A stretch of 40,631 nucleotides of DNA from an uncultured Faecalibacterium sp. (GCA_934513205.1 CAKSWU010000018.1:1-40631); one strand, 5' to 3'. Positions 23,761-32,340 are shown, counted from the first letter of the stretch. The notes: a model not told the origin generated them from the letters alone. A program made the numbers and translations.

Positions 23761-25080
23761 ATGAAACGTCTTTTGGAAGGACAGCAGCTGCAGCGAACGG
23801 TCCCACCCACGGCGGGGCGTGTGGAGCCGGTGGTGTGCCTGCCTGGCGGCCTGACGCTGGACGACCGCAGCTGCTGGCAGTACCCCACCATGCTGGTGGG
23901 CAACGTGGGCAGCGGCAAGTCTACCCTGATGGAACAGATCCGCCGCCCCGTGTTGGCCCACGCAGACCGCATGCAGGACACCGTCGTCATCTTTGCGGCC
24001 AAGCCGGATGTGCTGCGCTGCCGCCGCCCCGGCGACCCGGTGATTTCGGTGTCGGCCACCGACCCCGCCAACTGCTGGAACCTTTTCCGGGAGCTGGATG
24101 CCTCCGATACGCCGGAACTTACCCTGCGGGAGATCGCCAGTGCTCTGTTTGCCGAGCAGAAGAAAAAGACTACCCAGATCTTCTTCCCGGAGGCAGCGCA
24201 GGAGATCTTCTACCAGACGGCACGCTTCATGCGGGATTTCGGCCGCACCAACAACATCCCGGTCTCCAACGCAGAGCTGAGCGAGTTTCTCACCCGCACA
24301 ACGGTCTTTGCACAGGAAGGGGCCAGCACCGGAACCGACGGCAGCTGGCAGGAACTGGTAGAGCGGTACCCCACTTACTTTTCTGCCGCCCGGGATCTTA
24401 TCGGGGACGGCGGAGCCCAGGGGCTGGGTGTACTCAGCGAGGTACGCACCATGCTCAGCCGCCTGTTCATCGGCAGCTTTGCCTCGGCCAATGGCACCTT
24501 CTCGGCCCTGCAGGCAGTCCGGCAGGGCGGCAAGCGGGTGTTTATCCTCTATGAGCCGGACAAAGCAAGAACAGCTCTGCCGCTGTTCCGGCTGCTGCTG
24601 GATCTGATGCTGCAACAGAGCATGAGCCCCACCCTGAACCACAAGGTGTGGTTTCTGCTGGACGAGTTCAGTCTGCTGCCTAAGGTCGAATCCCTGACCG
24701 ACGCCCTGAGCTTCGCACGTGACCCTTCCGGCGACAATGGGCGCAGTGGTGCACGTATTATTGCAGCAGTACAAAGCGTCCAGCTGCTGACTCGCCACTA
24801 CTCCGAGGCAGAGGCCAAAACCCTGATGTCCTTGTTCCCCAACCTCATCACCATGCGTGTCATGGACCCAATGTCCCGTGCAGCCTTCGCAGACCGCTAC
24901 GGCACTGCTCGCGTGATCTACCGCTACATGGGCGAGGGCAACCGGCCCGTGACCACCGACTGCGAGCAGAAAGTGGTGACAGACGCCGACTTTTCCCAGC
25001 TCATGAAACCGGGTCAGGCCCTGATGAGCCTGCCTGCAGTCTCGCCGGATCCCTTCATTTACGACGGCTTCCGGCCCTGA
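23761..25080 (+). CDS. VirD4/TraG-like P-loop ATPase of the CRISPR island
   Basis: A 439-residue ATPase of the type IV coupling-protein/FtsK-HerA-like group. Walker A is GNVGSGKS (residues 47-54) and Walker B is WFLLDEFSLLP with D301-E302. The AAVQSVQLLTRHYSEAEAKTLMSLFPNLITMRV block matches the Gln-containing sensor region of TraG/VirD4 proteins. The N-terminal membrane helices of true coupling proteins are absent, so it should be soluble or recruited to the membrane by partners. No mating-pore genes lie nearby. It starts an operon with the gene at 25100 and follows array 1 and its terminator. A DNA- or protein-pumping motor next to type III cas genes is unusual. Confidence 0.82.
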   Translation: MKRLLEGQQLQRTVPPTAGRVEPVVCLPGGLTLDDRSCWQYPTMLVGNVGSGKSTLMEQIRRPVLAHADRMQDTVVIFAAKPDVLRCRRPGDPVISVSATDPANCWNLFRELDASDTPELTLREIASALFAEQKKKTTQIFFPEAAQEIFYQTARFMRDFGRTNNIPVSNAELSEFLTRTTVFAQEGASTGTDGSWQELVERYPTYFSAARDLIGDGGAQGLGVLSEVRTMLSRLFIGSFASANGTFSALQAVRQGGKRVFILYEPDKARTALPLFRLLLDLMLQQSMSPTLNHKVWFLLDEFSLLPKVESLTDALSFARDPSGDNGRSGARIIAAVQSVQLLTRHYSEAEAKTLMSLFPNLITMRVMDPMSRAAFADRYGTARVIYRYMGEGNRPVTTDCEQKVVTDADFSQLMKPGQALMSLPAVSPDPFIYDGFRP

Positions 25081-25099
25081 CCAAAGAAAGGAGAAACCC

Positions 25100-25948
25100 A
25101 TGGCTTTGTTCCGTTCCAACCGGGGCATGCACCTTCTGGCACTGCCCACGACCCACGCCGATGCAGAGAACACCCGCCGCAAAAACATCCAGGATGGCGG
25201 TACCACTACCGCATCCCGCCTGCTGGCACAGGCCCGTGTCCTGCCGCAGGAGGCGCTGGTCTGCGGCCCGCCGGGACGCATCTTCCCGGTGGTGGAAGCC
25301 CTGCAGCGGCAGAGCAGCCGCCCCTTCGTGCTCATCGGCACCGCCTGGGACCTGACCGACAGTCCGCTGCTGCGGCTTCCGGTCCAGTGGCAGGATACCG
25401 TGCTCCCGGACCAGCTTCCGGAGGGCAGCGGCAGGATCACGATCCACCCCGGCGAATTCGGCATGGGCATGATGCAGATGGCAGACTGGGGTGGCACCCA
25501 CACCATTCTGCTCTGCCTGGGGCAGGGACTCTCGGCCAGCACCGAGCTGCTGGATGCCCTGAATGCATGCGGCGACTATGTGCTGCTCTGCAGCAGCCTG
25601 AGCCGGGCAGTGCCCAGCCGGACGGGCGGGCTGACCACAGAGGGTCTGCTGCGCTCCATGCGGTACCTGATCGTTTCGTCCGCAGGCGGCGACGCCCAGA
25701 CCCTGCTGCAGGTCCTGCCCAGCTACGAGAGTGAGCGGGTGACCAACTCCATCGGCTTCAACACCCACCACGACCGGGGCGGCATGATGGGCCGCCACGG
25801 CGGCAGCGGTTTCAGCTTTGGCCAGAACCGCGAAGTGGTCACCAAGCCCGTGCTCTCGCAGGACGATCTCACCGGGCTCCGGAACAACTCGGAGTTTCTG
25901 GTCTATAACCAAGACCTTATGAGGCTCTGGGTTGGAAAAATGGGCTAA
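25100..25948 (+). CDS. Partner protein of the VirD4-like ATPase, unknown
   Basis: A 282-residue soluble protein beginning 19 bp after the ATPase gene behind AAAGGAG. It looks alpha/beta (PFVLIGTAWDLTDSPLLRLPV, THTILLCLGQGL, YVLLCSSLSRAV, RYLIVSSAGGDAQTLLQVLP). CGPPGRIFP near residue 56 is only loosely like a P-loop and lacks GK[ST]. A Gly/His-rich stretch (HHDRGGMMGRHGGSGFSFG) precedes the C-terminal VLSQDDLTGLRNNSEFLVYNQDLMRLW, which resembles the end of VirD4-like proteins. It may be a degenerate ATPase paralogue pairing with the upstream motor. Family not recognised. Confidence 0.65.
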   Translation: MALFRSNRGMHLLALPTTHADAENTRRKNIQDGGTTTASRLLAQARVLPQEALVCGPPGRIFPVVEALQRQSSRPFVLIGTAWDLTDSPLLRLPVQWQDTVLPDQLPEGSGRITIHPGEFGMGMMQMADWGGTHTILLCLGQGLSASTELLDALNACGDYVLLCSSLSRAVPSRTGGLTTEGLLRSMRYLIVSSAGGDAQTLLQVLPSYESERVTNSIGFNTHHDRGGMMGRHGGSGFSFGQNREVVTKPVLSQDDLTGLRNNSEFLVYNQDLMRLWVGKMG

Positions 25949-25993
25949 AAACCGACCGAAAACTTTTCCGCTTTTTTTCGTACAATCTGTGCA

Positions 25994-26023
25994 TTGCAGG
26001 AACGCTTACCGGTGCGCTATACT
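25994..26023 (+). promoter_or_regulatory. Sigma-A-like promoter of the CARF/sigma operon
   Basis: TTGCAG (25994-25999) and TATACT (26018-26023) are 18 bases apart. No island TCCAAC-N16-GGCTT element occurs upstream of this operon, unlike the other island units. The sigma-like gene would thus be expressed from a housekeeping promoter. Confidence 0.6.
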
Positions 26024-26082
26024 GGGCGCAACACAACCATGCTGTCAACCGTATATCGTGCACAAACGAAAGGAGAAACGCT

Positions 26083-26706
26083 ATGAAGCGTATCTACGTG
26101 ACCACCATTCCTCTGCAGGGCCGTCTCGACCTCGCCAAGAACACCTACCGTTCCAGCGCCAATTCCGGCGACATCGAGACCCGTTTCCCGATCCTGCAGG
26201 TCCTGCACAACACGCTGCAGAAAGGCGACGATTTCCACATCATCGCCATCCGCAGTGTGAACGGCGATACCCAACGCAACTTCGGCTACCTCAAAGAGGA
26301 GCTGCAGGCGATGGGCTTCACCGAGGACCACATCCGGGAGCTGCCCATGCCGGACGAGCAGGACTGCAGCACCCTGATCCGCCTGTGCCGCGACCTGTGC
26401 GACGTGCTGCCGGAAAAAGGCATCGCCTACATGGACATCACCTACGGTACCAAGACCATCCCTCTGGTGCAGCTGGCGGCTCTTACCTGCGCAGCAGCGA
26501 CCCATGAGGAACTGGAGGTAGGCGGTGTCTACTATGGCGAGATGCGGCGCGTCAACGGCCAGAGCGTGAATCAGTCTGTTCTCCACGATGTTACGCCGCT
26601 TTATCACCTGCAGGGCCTCGTGGGCGGCATCCACGGCAACAAGGATACCGCCGAGATGGTCTACAACCAGCTGGTGTGGATGAGCCAGAACAAGGCCGAG
26701 CAGTAA
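26083..26706 (+). CDS. CARF-domain protein (TM1812-like, no HEPN)
   Basis: A 207-residue stand-alone CARF protein. It opens with MKRIYVTTIPLQG and contains RSVNGDTQRNFGYLKEEL (about 65-82) and the ligand-site strand-turn YMDITYGTKTIPLVQLAAL (about 116-134), as in TM1812-family Csm6/Csx1 sensors. CARF domains bind the cyclic oligoadenylate made by Cas10. No Rx4-6H HEPN motif or other nuclease follows, so the output must come from a partner. The next gene, 15 bp downstream, encodes a sigma-70-like factor, and a full CARF-HEPN nuclease comes third. It could be a ring nuclease or a ligand-dependent regulator of the sigma factor. Confidence 0.85.
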   Translation: MKRIYVTTIPLQGRLDLAKNTYRSSANSGDIETRFPILQVLHNTLQKGDDFHIIAIRSVNGDTQRNFGYLKEELQAMGFTEDHIRELPMPDEQDCSTLIRLCRDLCDVLPEKGIAYMDITYGTKTIPLVQLAALTCAAATHEELEVGGVYYGEMRRVNGQSVNQSVLHDVTPLYHLQGLVGGIHGNKDTAEMVYNQLVWMSQNKAEQ

Positions 26707-26721
26707 GGGAGGGGGAATTTG

Positions 26722-27828
26722 ATGTACGAGGAACGTGCAAACCTCCGGGCTACGATCGATGCATCGCCGCTCTGGGATGTGGATGTGGCCACTCGCAAGG
26801 CTCTCTTTCAGCCGATGCTGAAAAAGCTGAATGGCCGGGAAGAGTCTGCCGGGGACGACCCGGCTGAGGCCGCTGCGGTAGACCCGAAGCTGGAAGAAAC
26901 CTACAAGAGGGTCTGGGCCGGGTGCTTTGAGCTGTTCCCGACAGAAGATGCCACCATCCTCTCGATGGCGTTTTTCCAGGCTGCGGCGGCATACCAGCCG
27001 GACCCGACACGGGAGAAGGACAGCTTCTGTGCTTACATGCAGATGGCCATGCGGCACCTGAAGGCCGAAGATGCCCGGAAAGAGGCGCAGAGCCTGGGCA
27101 TTATGGACGTTAGCAAGGAGACCGCCCGTAAGGTCCGTCAGGCGTTGGACTACATGGACCGGATGGGTTACACCAGTGCCATGGTGACCGGCGACCCGCA
27201 TCTGGAAAAGACGGTCGCACAGGCTGCCAGGATCGGCCAGCGGAGCCTGCACGAGGCCCTGCTGAACAAAGATACGCTGGTGTCCATCAACACCGAGCGG
27301 GACGACGGCACCACGATCGAGATCGTGGACAAGGGGGCGTCTCCTGAAACGCAGGTAGAACTGAAAGAGGACATCTTCCCTATCCTGCACAAGGCTGTGC
27401 TGCTCATGAGCCTGGAAGAGAAAGAAAAGACCCGTGCCAATATGGTGCTGTTCTGGTCCCCGCGCATTCTGGGCTATCTGCGGAAAAATGAGGCCCCCGA
27501 CATGCCGGAACGCCTTGGCCGCAGTGACGACCTGCGCCCCCTGGAGAGAGATGGCATTCTGTGGAATCAGCTGATTTTGCGGGACTATGTGCGCTTTTGC
27601 GTACAGGAACCGCTTTATAGTGGCGAGGGCCCTGAGAACCCAAAGGAACTGGAAAGCGCCGCAGTGAACCCCCTGCTGCTGCCGACCCGCCGCCCGGAGC
27701 AGGACAAGACCGTGGCAGAATATCTGGGCAAGGACAAGGGAACGGTTTCCTACCATAACCAGAAGTTCGCCAAAAAGTTCCGGGGGCTGTTGAACCTCAA
27801 GGACACAAAGCCTGTGAAGGAGAACTGA
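26722..27828 (+). CDS. Sigma-70-family-like transcription factor in the CRISPR operon
   Basis: A 368-residue protein. FFQAAAAYQPDPTREKDSFCAYMQMAMRHLKAEDAR (about 88-123) follows the sigma region 2 pattern (xxLxxAxxxYDPxxxxxFxxYxxxxIRxxL). A helical region 3-like part follows, ending DTLVSINTERDDGTTIEIVDKGASPETQVELKEDIFPIL, which parallels the SLD..DDG..L.D...SPE..VE..EL linker of sigma factors. The C-terminal helix-turn-helix, KTVAEYLGKDKGTVSYHNQKFAKKFRGLL (about 330-358), would be region 4. About 100 residues between the linker and this helix-turn-helix are unassigned. The ATG at 26722 has GGAGGGGG upstream. It lies between two CARF genes, which suggests control by cyclic oligoadenylate. It is divergent, so the assignment rests on pattern only. 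Confidence 0.68.
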   Translation: MYEERANLRATIDASPLWDVDVATRKALFQPMLKKLNGREESAGDDPAEAAAVDPKLEETYKRVWAGCFELFPTEDATILSMAFFQAAAAYQPDPTREKDSFCAYMQMAMRHLKAEDARKEAQSLGIMDVSKETARKVRQALDYMDRMGYTSAMVTGDPHLEKTVAQAARIGQRSLHEALLNKDTLVSINTERDDGTTIEIVDKGASPETQVELKEDIFPILHKAVLLMSLEEKEKTRANMVLFWSPRILGYLRKNEAPDMPERLGRSDDLRPLERDGILWNQLILRDYVRFCVQEPLYSGEGPENPKELESAAVNPLLLPTRRPEQDKTVAEYLGKDKGTVSYHNQKFAKKFRGLLNLKDTKPVKEN

Positions 27829-27832
27829 ACAC

Positions 27833-29287
27833 ATGGGGAAGAACATTGCGCTCCTGTATATGAGCGCCTATTTTGCACAGCCTGCCCCGGAGGGCAGCAA
27901 AAACCGCTTCCTGCGTACACAGACCAACGAGGCTGCGGTCAGCGCCCTGTGGAAGGACCCTGCATCCCGGCCGGACAAGATCGTGGCCCTGTGCAGCGAC
28001 ACGGTCCGGACAAAGCCGACCGTCCCGGCGGCAGACGGCTCCGGCAATAAGGTGCCCACGCTGGAGTATTTCAGGGATGAGTTCCTGAAACAGCTTGGCG
28101 TGCAGCCGGAACAGCTGGTGGCGGTCTCTGTGCCCGACAGCATGGAGGAAGCCGACCAGACCCGTGCGATCTCTGCCGTGCTGGAACAGGTGGCCGAGAA
28201 TGACAACCTCTACATCGACCTGTCCGGCGGAATGCGCGATACGGCGACGCTGCTGCTCATTGTAGCCCGCTACCTCAAGGACATCCGCATGGTTCAGACC
28301 AAAAAAGTGCTTTACTCGGAGCTCAAGGGCAACAGTTCCGTTGTGCGGGACAGCACGGGCCTGTACAACCTGATGGACCTGATCACGGCAGTGGATGCGT
28401 TCTTCTCCACCGGTACGACCGAGAAACTGAAAGCATATATGAAACAGACCGGTGAGACGGACCCTGACATCCTGAACCTGCTTGACCGGATCGACCATTT
28501 CGCGGATGATCTGGCCCTCTGCCGCGTGCAGATGCTCAAAGCCGACCTCAAGGCCATTGCCCGTCAGATCAAACAGCGCCCTGCCTCGAGGGAAACGCTG
28601 AGCAGCCTGCTCTATGAGCTGATGAACGACCGCTTTGAGGCAGAGTTCCAAAACCTCATGGGCAGCCGTTCAGACAGCCTGCCGGCACTCGTGCAGTGGT
28701 GTGCCCACCACCGGATGTACCAGCAGGGACTGACCCTCCTGAGCGAGGAAATGCCCACCTATTTGTGTGGTCACTTGTTTCTGCAGCCAACCGGCAAAGC
28801 ACTGGATTACATGGCACTACAGCCCCAGAACAAAGGCAAGAGCTGGGTGTTCCCAATGTTCCACTACCACTTCTGCCGCGCTGCTTTGTTCCATGAGGCA
28901 CGGCCCTTTACCGTAAACCTCTGCCTGACCAAGGACAAAACTGAGGCGAACGGAAACGCTCTGTTCCGTGTGGCGACTCTGACCGAAGCACAGGAGTATC
29001 TGACAGCCGCAGTGGAGCAGGGGGAACTGCTGTTGGATCTGACCAGGAAAGACACTGTGGCGCAGGGAATTGTATACTACCAGAGCGTGCAGCAGTACCG
29101 CAACCAGATCAACCACGCCACGGACAGCGCGGTTAAATTTCAAAAGGACACAGGGCTTCTGCCGCTCAGCACAAGCGCCATTGAGCAGACGTTGGGGGAC
29201 GTTGCGTTCTACCTCGCCAGACTGAAGGACTGCAAAGCCAATGCCCCGGCGGGTATAGAACTGCTGGATAGCAACAAAGCATTTTAA
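27833..29287 (+). CDS. CARF-HEPN ribonuclease (Csm6/TM1812-like)
   Basis: A 484-residue type III effector. The N-terminal CARF domain (about 1-190) contains NLYIDLSGGMRDTATLLLIVARYL (about 123-146) and YSELKGNSSVVRDSTGLYNLMDLITAVDAFF. The C-terminal HEPN domain carries QQYRNQINHATDS with R423 and H428, a canonical Rx4H RNase motif. Cyclic oligoadenylate from Cas10 should activate its RNase activity. It begins 4 bp after the sigma-like gene, with the ribosome-binding site inside that gene's end, so the three genes form one operon. The usual Csm6 place beside csm5 is occupied by cas6, and here the effector converges on the cas operon. Confidence 0.87.
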   Translation: MGKNIALLYMSAYFAQPAPEGSKNRFLRTQTNEAAVSALWKDPASRPDKIVALCSDTVRTKPTVPAADGSGNKVPTLEYFRDEFLKQLGVQPEQLVAVSVPDSMEEADQTRAISAVLEQVAENDNLYIDLSGGMRDTATLLLIVARYLKDIRMVQTKKVLYSELKGNSSVVRDSTGLYNLMDLITAVDAFFSTGTTEKLKAYMKQTGETDPDILNLLDRIDHFADDLALCRVQMLKADLKAIARQIKQRPASRETLSSLLYELMNDRFEAEFQNLMGSRSDSLPALVQWCAHHRMYQQGLTLLSEEMPTYLCGHLFLQPTGKALDYMALQPQNKGKSWVFPMFHYHFCRAALFHEARPFTVNLCLTKDKTEANGNALFRVATLTEAQEYLTAAVEQGELLLDLTRKDTVAQGIVYYQSVQQYRNQINHATDSAVKFQKDTGLLPLSTSAIEQTLGDVAFYLARLKDCKANAPAGIELLDSNKAF

Positions 29288-29305
29288 GGCTCAAAAAGTC
29301 ATAAC

Positions 29306-29352
29306 AAAAACAGCCATCACTTTCCAACTGAAGTGATGGCTGTTTTTTGTTA
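29306..29352. terminator. Bidirectional terminator between CARF-HEPN and cas6
   Basis: CAGCCATCACTT pairs with AAGTGATGGCTG around TCCAACTG, with A5 before and T6 after. It can stop both the rightward effector operon and the leftward cas operon. Confidence 0.9.
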
Positions 29353-29446
29353 TCCCCTCGCGGGGAGGACCGTTCCAGGACGGTCAAAGATGGGTAAAAG
29401 CGGAAGGGAAGATTTCAACACTTCGTCCCCTTGCGGGAAGAACATG
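29352..29446 (-). CRISPR. Degenerate two-repeat mini-array downstream of cas6
   Basis: On the minus strand, CCCGCAAGGGGACGAAG (near 29423-29441) and CCCCGCGAGGGGAT (near 29352-29367) copy the stem and first handle bases of the array repeats. They are 72 bp apart, one normal repeat-spacer unit. The intervening 'spacer' contains a hairpin, GACCGT/ACGGTC. It lies between the cas6 stop and the terminator, so the cas operon transcript would include it. Confidence 0.6.
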
Positions 29447-29468
29447 GAAAAGGTGTGAGCGCTTGCGC

Positions 29469-30227
29469 TCACAGAGACCTCTGCGGCGGGGCCAGCGGCT
29501 CCACCGATACGCCGCCCATGCCAAGGGTGGTTTTGATCCCGATGCCGCCGTAGGGCGCAAAGGAGAGCAGGGCGTTCCAGAGCTCCAGCAGCGGCAGGGC
29601 CAGCCGGGCCTCCACGACAGCGCTGCCCACAAAGCCCGGGATGCAGGTGTTCTTGATGGGATAGGAGACGGTGTGCAGGTTGTAATCCAGGATGTGCAGA
29701 CCGCGCAGGATGGCGTCCAGCGCGTCCGGGTCGCTCAGCTGGCAATCCGGAAATGCGGTGTTCCAGTGCAGCACAAGGCTCTGCAGCAGCAGGAATTCCT
29801 GCGGGTAGATGGCGTAGCGTCCCGCCTGCTTGAAGGCGCAGGGGGTGCGGAACCACAGCCTTGTCCGGCTGGCGGGGTCCTCCCGCGCAGCCAGCAGAAG
29901 CTGCAGGCCGTTTTCCACCAAGTGGCTGCCCAGCGGTTCCATCTGCAGGGGCGCGCCGTGCAGTTCCAGCGTGGTGCAGCCCGCAAGCAGCGGCCGCACC
30001 TGTGCGGCGAGGGCTTCGTCCAGAAGATTCAGCGTCCACACCGAGGTCTGCGCAGCAGCGTCAAAGCACAGGGACTGCGACAGCGGGTGCTCGCCCTGCT
30101 CATGGAGCCGGGCAGCGGTATCGGCAGGAAGCTGCGACATCAGCCAGCCGTAGATACGGTAGGCCCACGCGGAGGGCAGACGTGGGGTCTCTGCTGTGCG
30201 CAGAGAGAACTGCAGCTGCTCGATCAT
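29469..30227 (-). CDS. cas6: Cas6 crRNA-processing endoribonuclease
   Basis: A 252-residue RAMP protein that cuts repeat RNA 3' of the stem to leave the 8-nt handle. The C-terminal glycine-rich loop YGGIGIKTTLGMGGVSVEP (about 225-243) is the Cas6 signature. N-terminal features include YRIYGWLMSQL and ARLHEQGEHPLSQSL (about 38-52), matching the Cas6 His-containing segment. The start at 30227 overlaps the csm5 stop (ATGA). Having cas6 as the last gene, after csm5, fits a self-contained type III-A module. Confidence 0.88.
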   Translation of the reverse strand: MIEQLQFSLRTAETPRLPSAWAYRIYGWLMSQLPADTAARLHEQGEHPLSQSLCFDAAAQTSVWTLNLLDEALAAQVRPLLAGCTTLELHGAPLQMEPLGSHLVENGLQLLLAAREDPASRTRLWFRTPCAFKQAGRYAIYPQEFLLLQSLVLHWNTAFPDCQLSDPDALDAILRGLHILDYNLHTVSYPIKNTCIPGFVGSAVVEARLALPLLELWNALLSFAPYGGIGIKTTLGMGGVSVEPLAPPQRSL

Positions 30228-31375
30228 AGAATGTTCACCTCGCAGAACCCGGCCGGGTAGCGCTTGCCTGCATAGGTGATGTACCGCGCGCGGTGCGGCG
30301 AAACGCCAAGGCTGATGTCTGCCTGATGGCGTCCGTGCTGGGTCTGAAGAATGCGCTGGGTCCATTTCAGGGCGGCGGCATAGTCGTCCTTCAGGTAAGG
30401 GTAACCGACCGTTTTAGAGAAGAAGCCGGTGCCGCCGCCAAGGATGAGATGCGGGGTGTCCGGGATGTTTGCAACGGGATGGCCCTGCGGGAAGTGCGAC
30501 AGGAAGGTATCCTGATAAAAGCTGCTGAACTCGGCGATGGCTTCCAGCAGAGCATCCTTTGTAATGGGGTGGATATGCCGGTTGAGGATGCTCTGGTCCA
30601 GCGTCAGCCGGAAGCGGATGGTCTCGCCCGGACGCACGCATTCCTGATAGAGGGGCAGATCCTTGGCGTCGCCGTCAAAGTCCTCGACCCGGGCAGCGGA
30701 AAGGGGCGAGATCAGGGTGCGACCGGTCAGGATCAGCTTGTCGTTGTCGATGGGGGCACTGTCGGAGACCTGAACGCCACGGAAAACGCTGTCCAAGATG
30801 TCATCGGCGGCAGCACCGGATCGCAGCTTGTTGGCATAGCTGCCCTCCGGGAATACGTAATCGTGGTTGACCTCAAACGCTTCCAGAGTACGTTTTTTGC
30901 CGGGGGCCGGCGTCTCGTGCAGCAGCAGATGCACCAGCCACGCCGTGCGCAGCGCGCCTTTCAGGCTGCTGCCGGGAATATAGGCGCGGCCGTAGGCGTC
31001 GCGCTGAAATTGATGGATCTCCTTGGTGCCGTTGTAACCGGCAACATCCTCGGTCACGGCCAGGCGATACTGTACCAATGGCTTGTCGCCCATCAGCTTC
31101 GGGTGTTCCAGCCAATCTTCTGCAAGATGACAGTCTCTGGTCCAGAAGTCCAGCAGACTGCTGTTGGAGCTGAGCATGAACTTCTCGAACTGCCGCACCA
31201 GATCGTGCCGGAGCATGTAGTCAAAAAACAGTTCCATGTTGAGGATCTTGACGCAGCCCTGGTTCGGGGAATAGATGTATTCCCGTTTGCCGATCTTACG
31301 GCCGCTGCCAACGAACAAAGGAGACTGCGTTTTCAGCGTCAGATCAAAGACCTGCAGGTGATCCTGCTGGATCAT
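30224..31375 (-). CDS. csm5: Csm5 RAMP subunit
   Basis: A 383-residue subunit that caps the Csm complex at the crRNA 3' end and helps its maturation. It shows the RAMP start LTLKTQSPLFVGSGRKIGKREYIY, an internal AYIPGSSLKGALRTAWLVHLL (about 140-160), and a C-terminal GGGTGFFSKTVGYPYL. It overlaps csm4 upstream and cas6 downstream by ATGA. The length is typical for Csm5. Confidence 0.9.
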   Translation of the reverse strand: MIQQDHLQVFDLTLKTQSPLFVGSGRKIGKREYIYSPNQGCVKILNMELFFDYMLRHDLVRQFEKFMLSSNSSLLDFWTRDCHLAEDWLEHPKLMGDKPLVQYRLAVTEDVAGYNGTKEIHQFQRDAYGRAYIPGSSLKGALRTAWLVHLLLHETPAPGKKRTLEAFEVNHDYVFPEGSYANKLRSGAAADDILDSVFRGVQVSDSAPIDNDKLILTGRTLISPLSAARVEDFDGDAKDLPLYQECVRPGETIRFRLTLDQSILNRHIHPITKDALLEAIAEFSSFYQDTFLSHFPQGHPVANIPDTPHLILGGGTGFFSKTVGYPYLKDDYAAALKWTQRILQTQHGRHQADISLGVSPHRARYITYAGKRYPAGFCEVNIL

Positions 31376-32340
31376 AGTGTCACCCCCATAAACAGCGGTT
31401 TGGAATAGCGGTAAACCGGATGCGGGACCCCGATGCCGACATCGCAGAGCTCACCCTGATAGGTGTGCTGCAGCACGGAACCGGCGGTGAGAAAATACTG
31501 GGTCTGCTTCTTGACGGGGGTCTCCACCCATTCGGTGGAGGCAAAGCCGCCGCGCCGGGCCAGCTGGAACGACGCACCTTCCAATGCGGCGTCCATCTCC
31601 TCCCCGGTGGGCAGACTGCTGGTCAGCAGCAGATAGGGCGCGGTGCCGCGCTCCAGCGCCTGCAGCATCCAGCGCAAGGATGCGTCCTCGGCGGTGTTCA
31701 GGCAGATGGGCTCGCCGCCCAGATGGAACCGGCCGTAACCGGCGCTGGTGCGGCCGCCGATCCCGCTCAGGCCCAGAAGGGTAAAGAGCTCCTTCAGCAT
31801 CTTGAGCTGGTCGTTGCCCTCACAGGCACACAGAACATACAGGCCGCAGCCTGCGTGCAGGCGGTACAGGCCGACAAAGTACGGCTTGGCGTCGGCACCG
31901 TCGGTCACGCTGGCCTTGGTCTGTTCGTAGGCCTGGCCAAAGCTCTGGTCCAGCTCGTCCAGCGGGTAGGTGCCGCTGTGCAGGCTGGCGGTGTAGCGGT
32001 CGAATTTGGAGACCGGGATCCAGGCAAGCTTTTTGACCGCCTTGCGCTCAACGGTGGAAAGCTCGGCAGGGGATGTGGATGCGGCGATCGGCTTGGGTAG
32101 GTAAAAGGTATCTCCCCGCCAAGGCATGGCATCGCTGATGCGCAGGGCGTCCGCATCGGCAGAGACGAGAAGCTCCTCCAGTGCGGGCTCGCCGTACACC
32201 TCCAGCGCTGTGTGGCACAGGGCCGAAAAGATCGTGTCGGCACGCAGGGTCAGGGCAGAGGACTGGGAGCCGACCGCTGAGTCGGAACCGCCGAAGTGGA
32301 CGGCGGTATCAAACGCCAGCTTTAGCAGAAAATAGTTCAT
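31372..32340 (-). CDS. csm4: Csm4 RAMP subunit
   Basis: A 322-residue Cas5-like subunit that holds the crRNA 5' handle and binds Cas10. It begins MNYFLLKLAFDTAVHFGGSDSAVGSQSSALTLRADTIFSALCHTAL and has a glycine-rich GLSGIGGRTSAGYGRFHL (about 205-222). The ATG at 32340 lies inside the 3' end of csm3 (32-bp overlap); an upstream extension would add an unrelated 16-residue tail, so it is rejected. It overlaps csm5 by ATGA. Confidence 0.92.
   Translation of the reverse strand: MNYFLLKLAFDTAVHFGGSDSAVGSQSSALTLRADTIFSALCHTALEVYGEPALEELLVSADADALRISDAMPWRGDTFYLPKPIAASTSPAELSTVERKAVKKLAWIPVSKFDRYTASLHSGTYPLDELDQSFGQAYEQTKASVTDGADAKPYFVGLYRLHAGCGLYVLCACEGNDQLKMLKELFTLLGLSGIGGRTSAGYGRFHLGGEPICLNTAEDASLRWMLQALERGTAPYLLLTSSLPTGEEMDAALEGASFQLARRGGFASTEWVETPVKKQTQYFLTAGSVLQHTYQGELCDVGIGVPHPVYRYSKPLFMGVTL

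Noticed and set aside
23452..25542. Minus-strand open frame of 696 codons
   Set aside because: It runs through CRISPR repeats, a terminator and the ATPase gene in antisense, so it cannot be a natural gene.
25100..25948. CGPPGR as a Walker A motif
   Set aside because: It lacks the GK[ST] needed to bind phosphate, so the protein is not called an ATPase.
26017..27846. Minus-strand open frame of 609 codons
   Set aside because: Antisense to the CARF and sigma-like genes, which have clear domains, starts and ribosome-binding sites.
29316..29325. TTTCCAACTG as an eighth island motif
   Set aside because: It is the loop of the shared terminator and has no GGCTT box at 16 bases.
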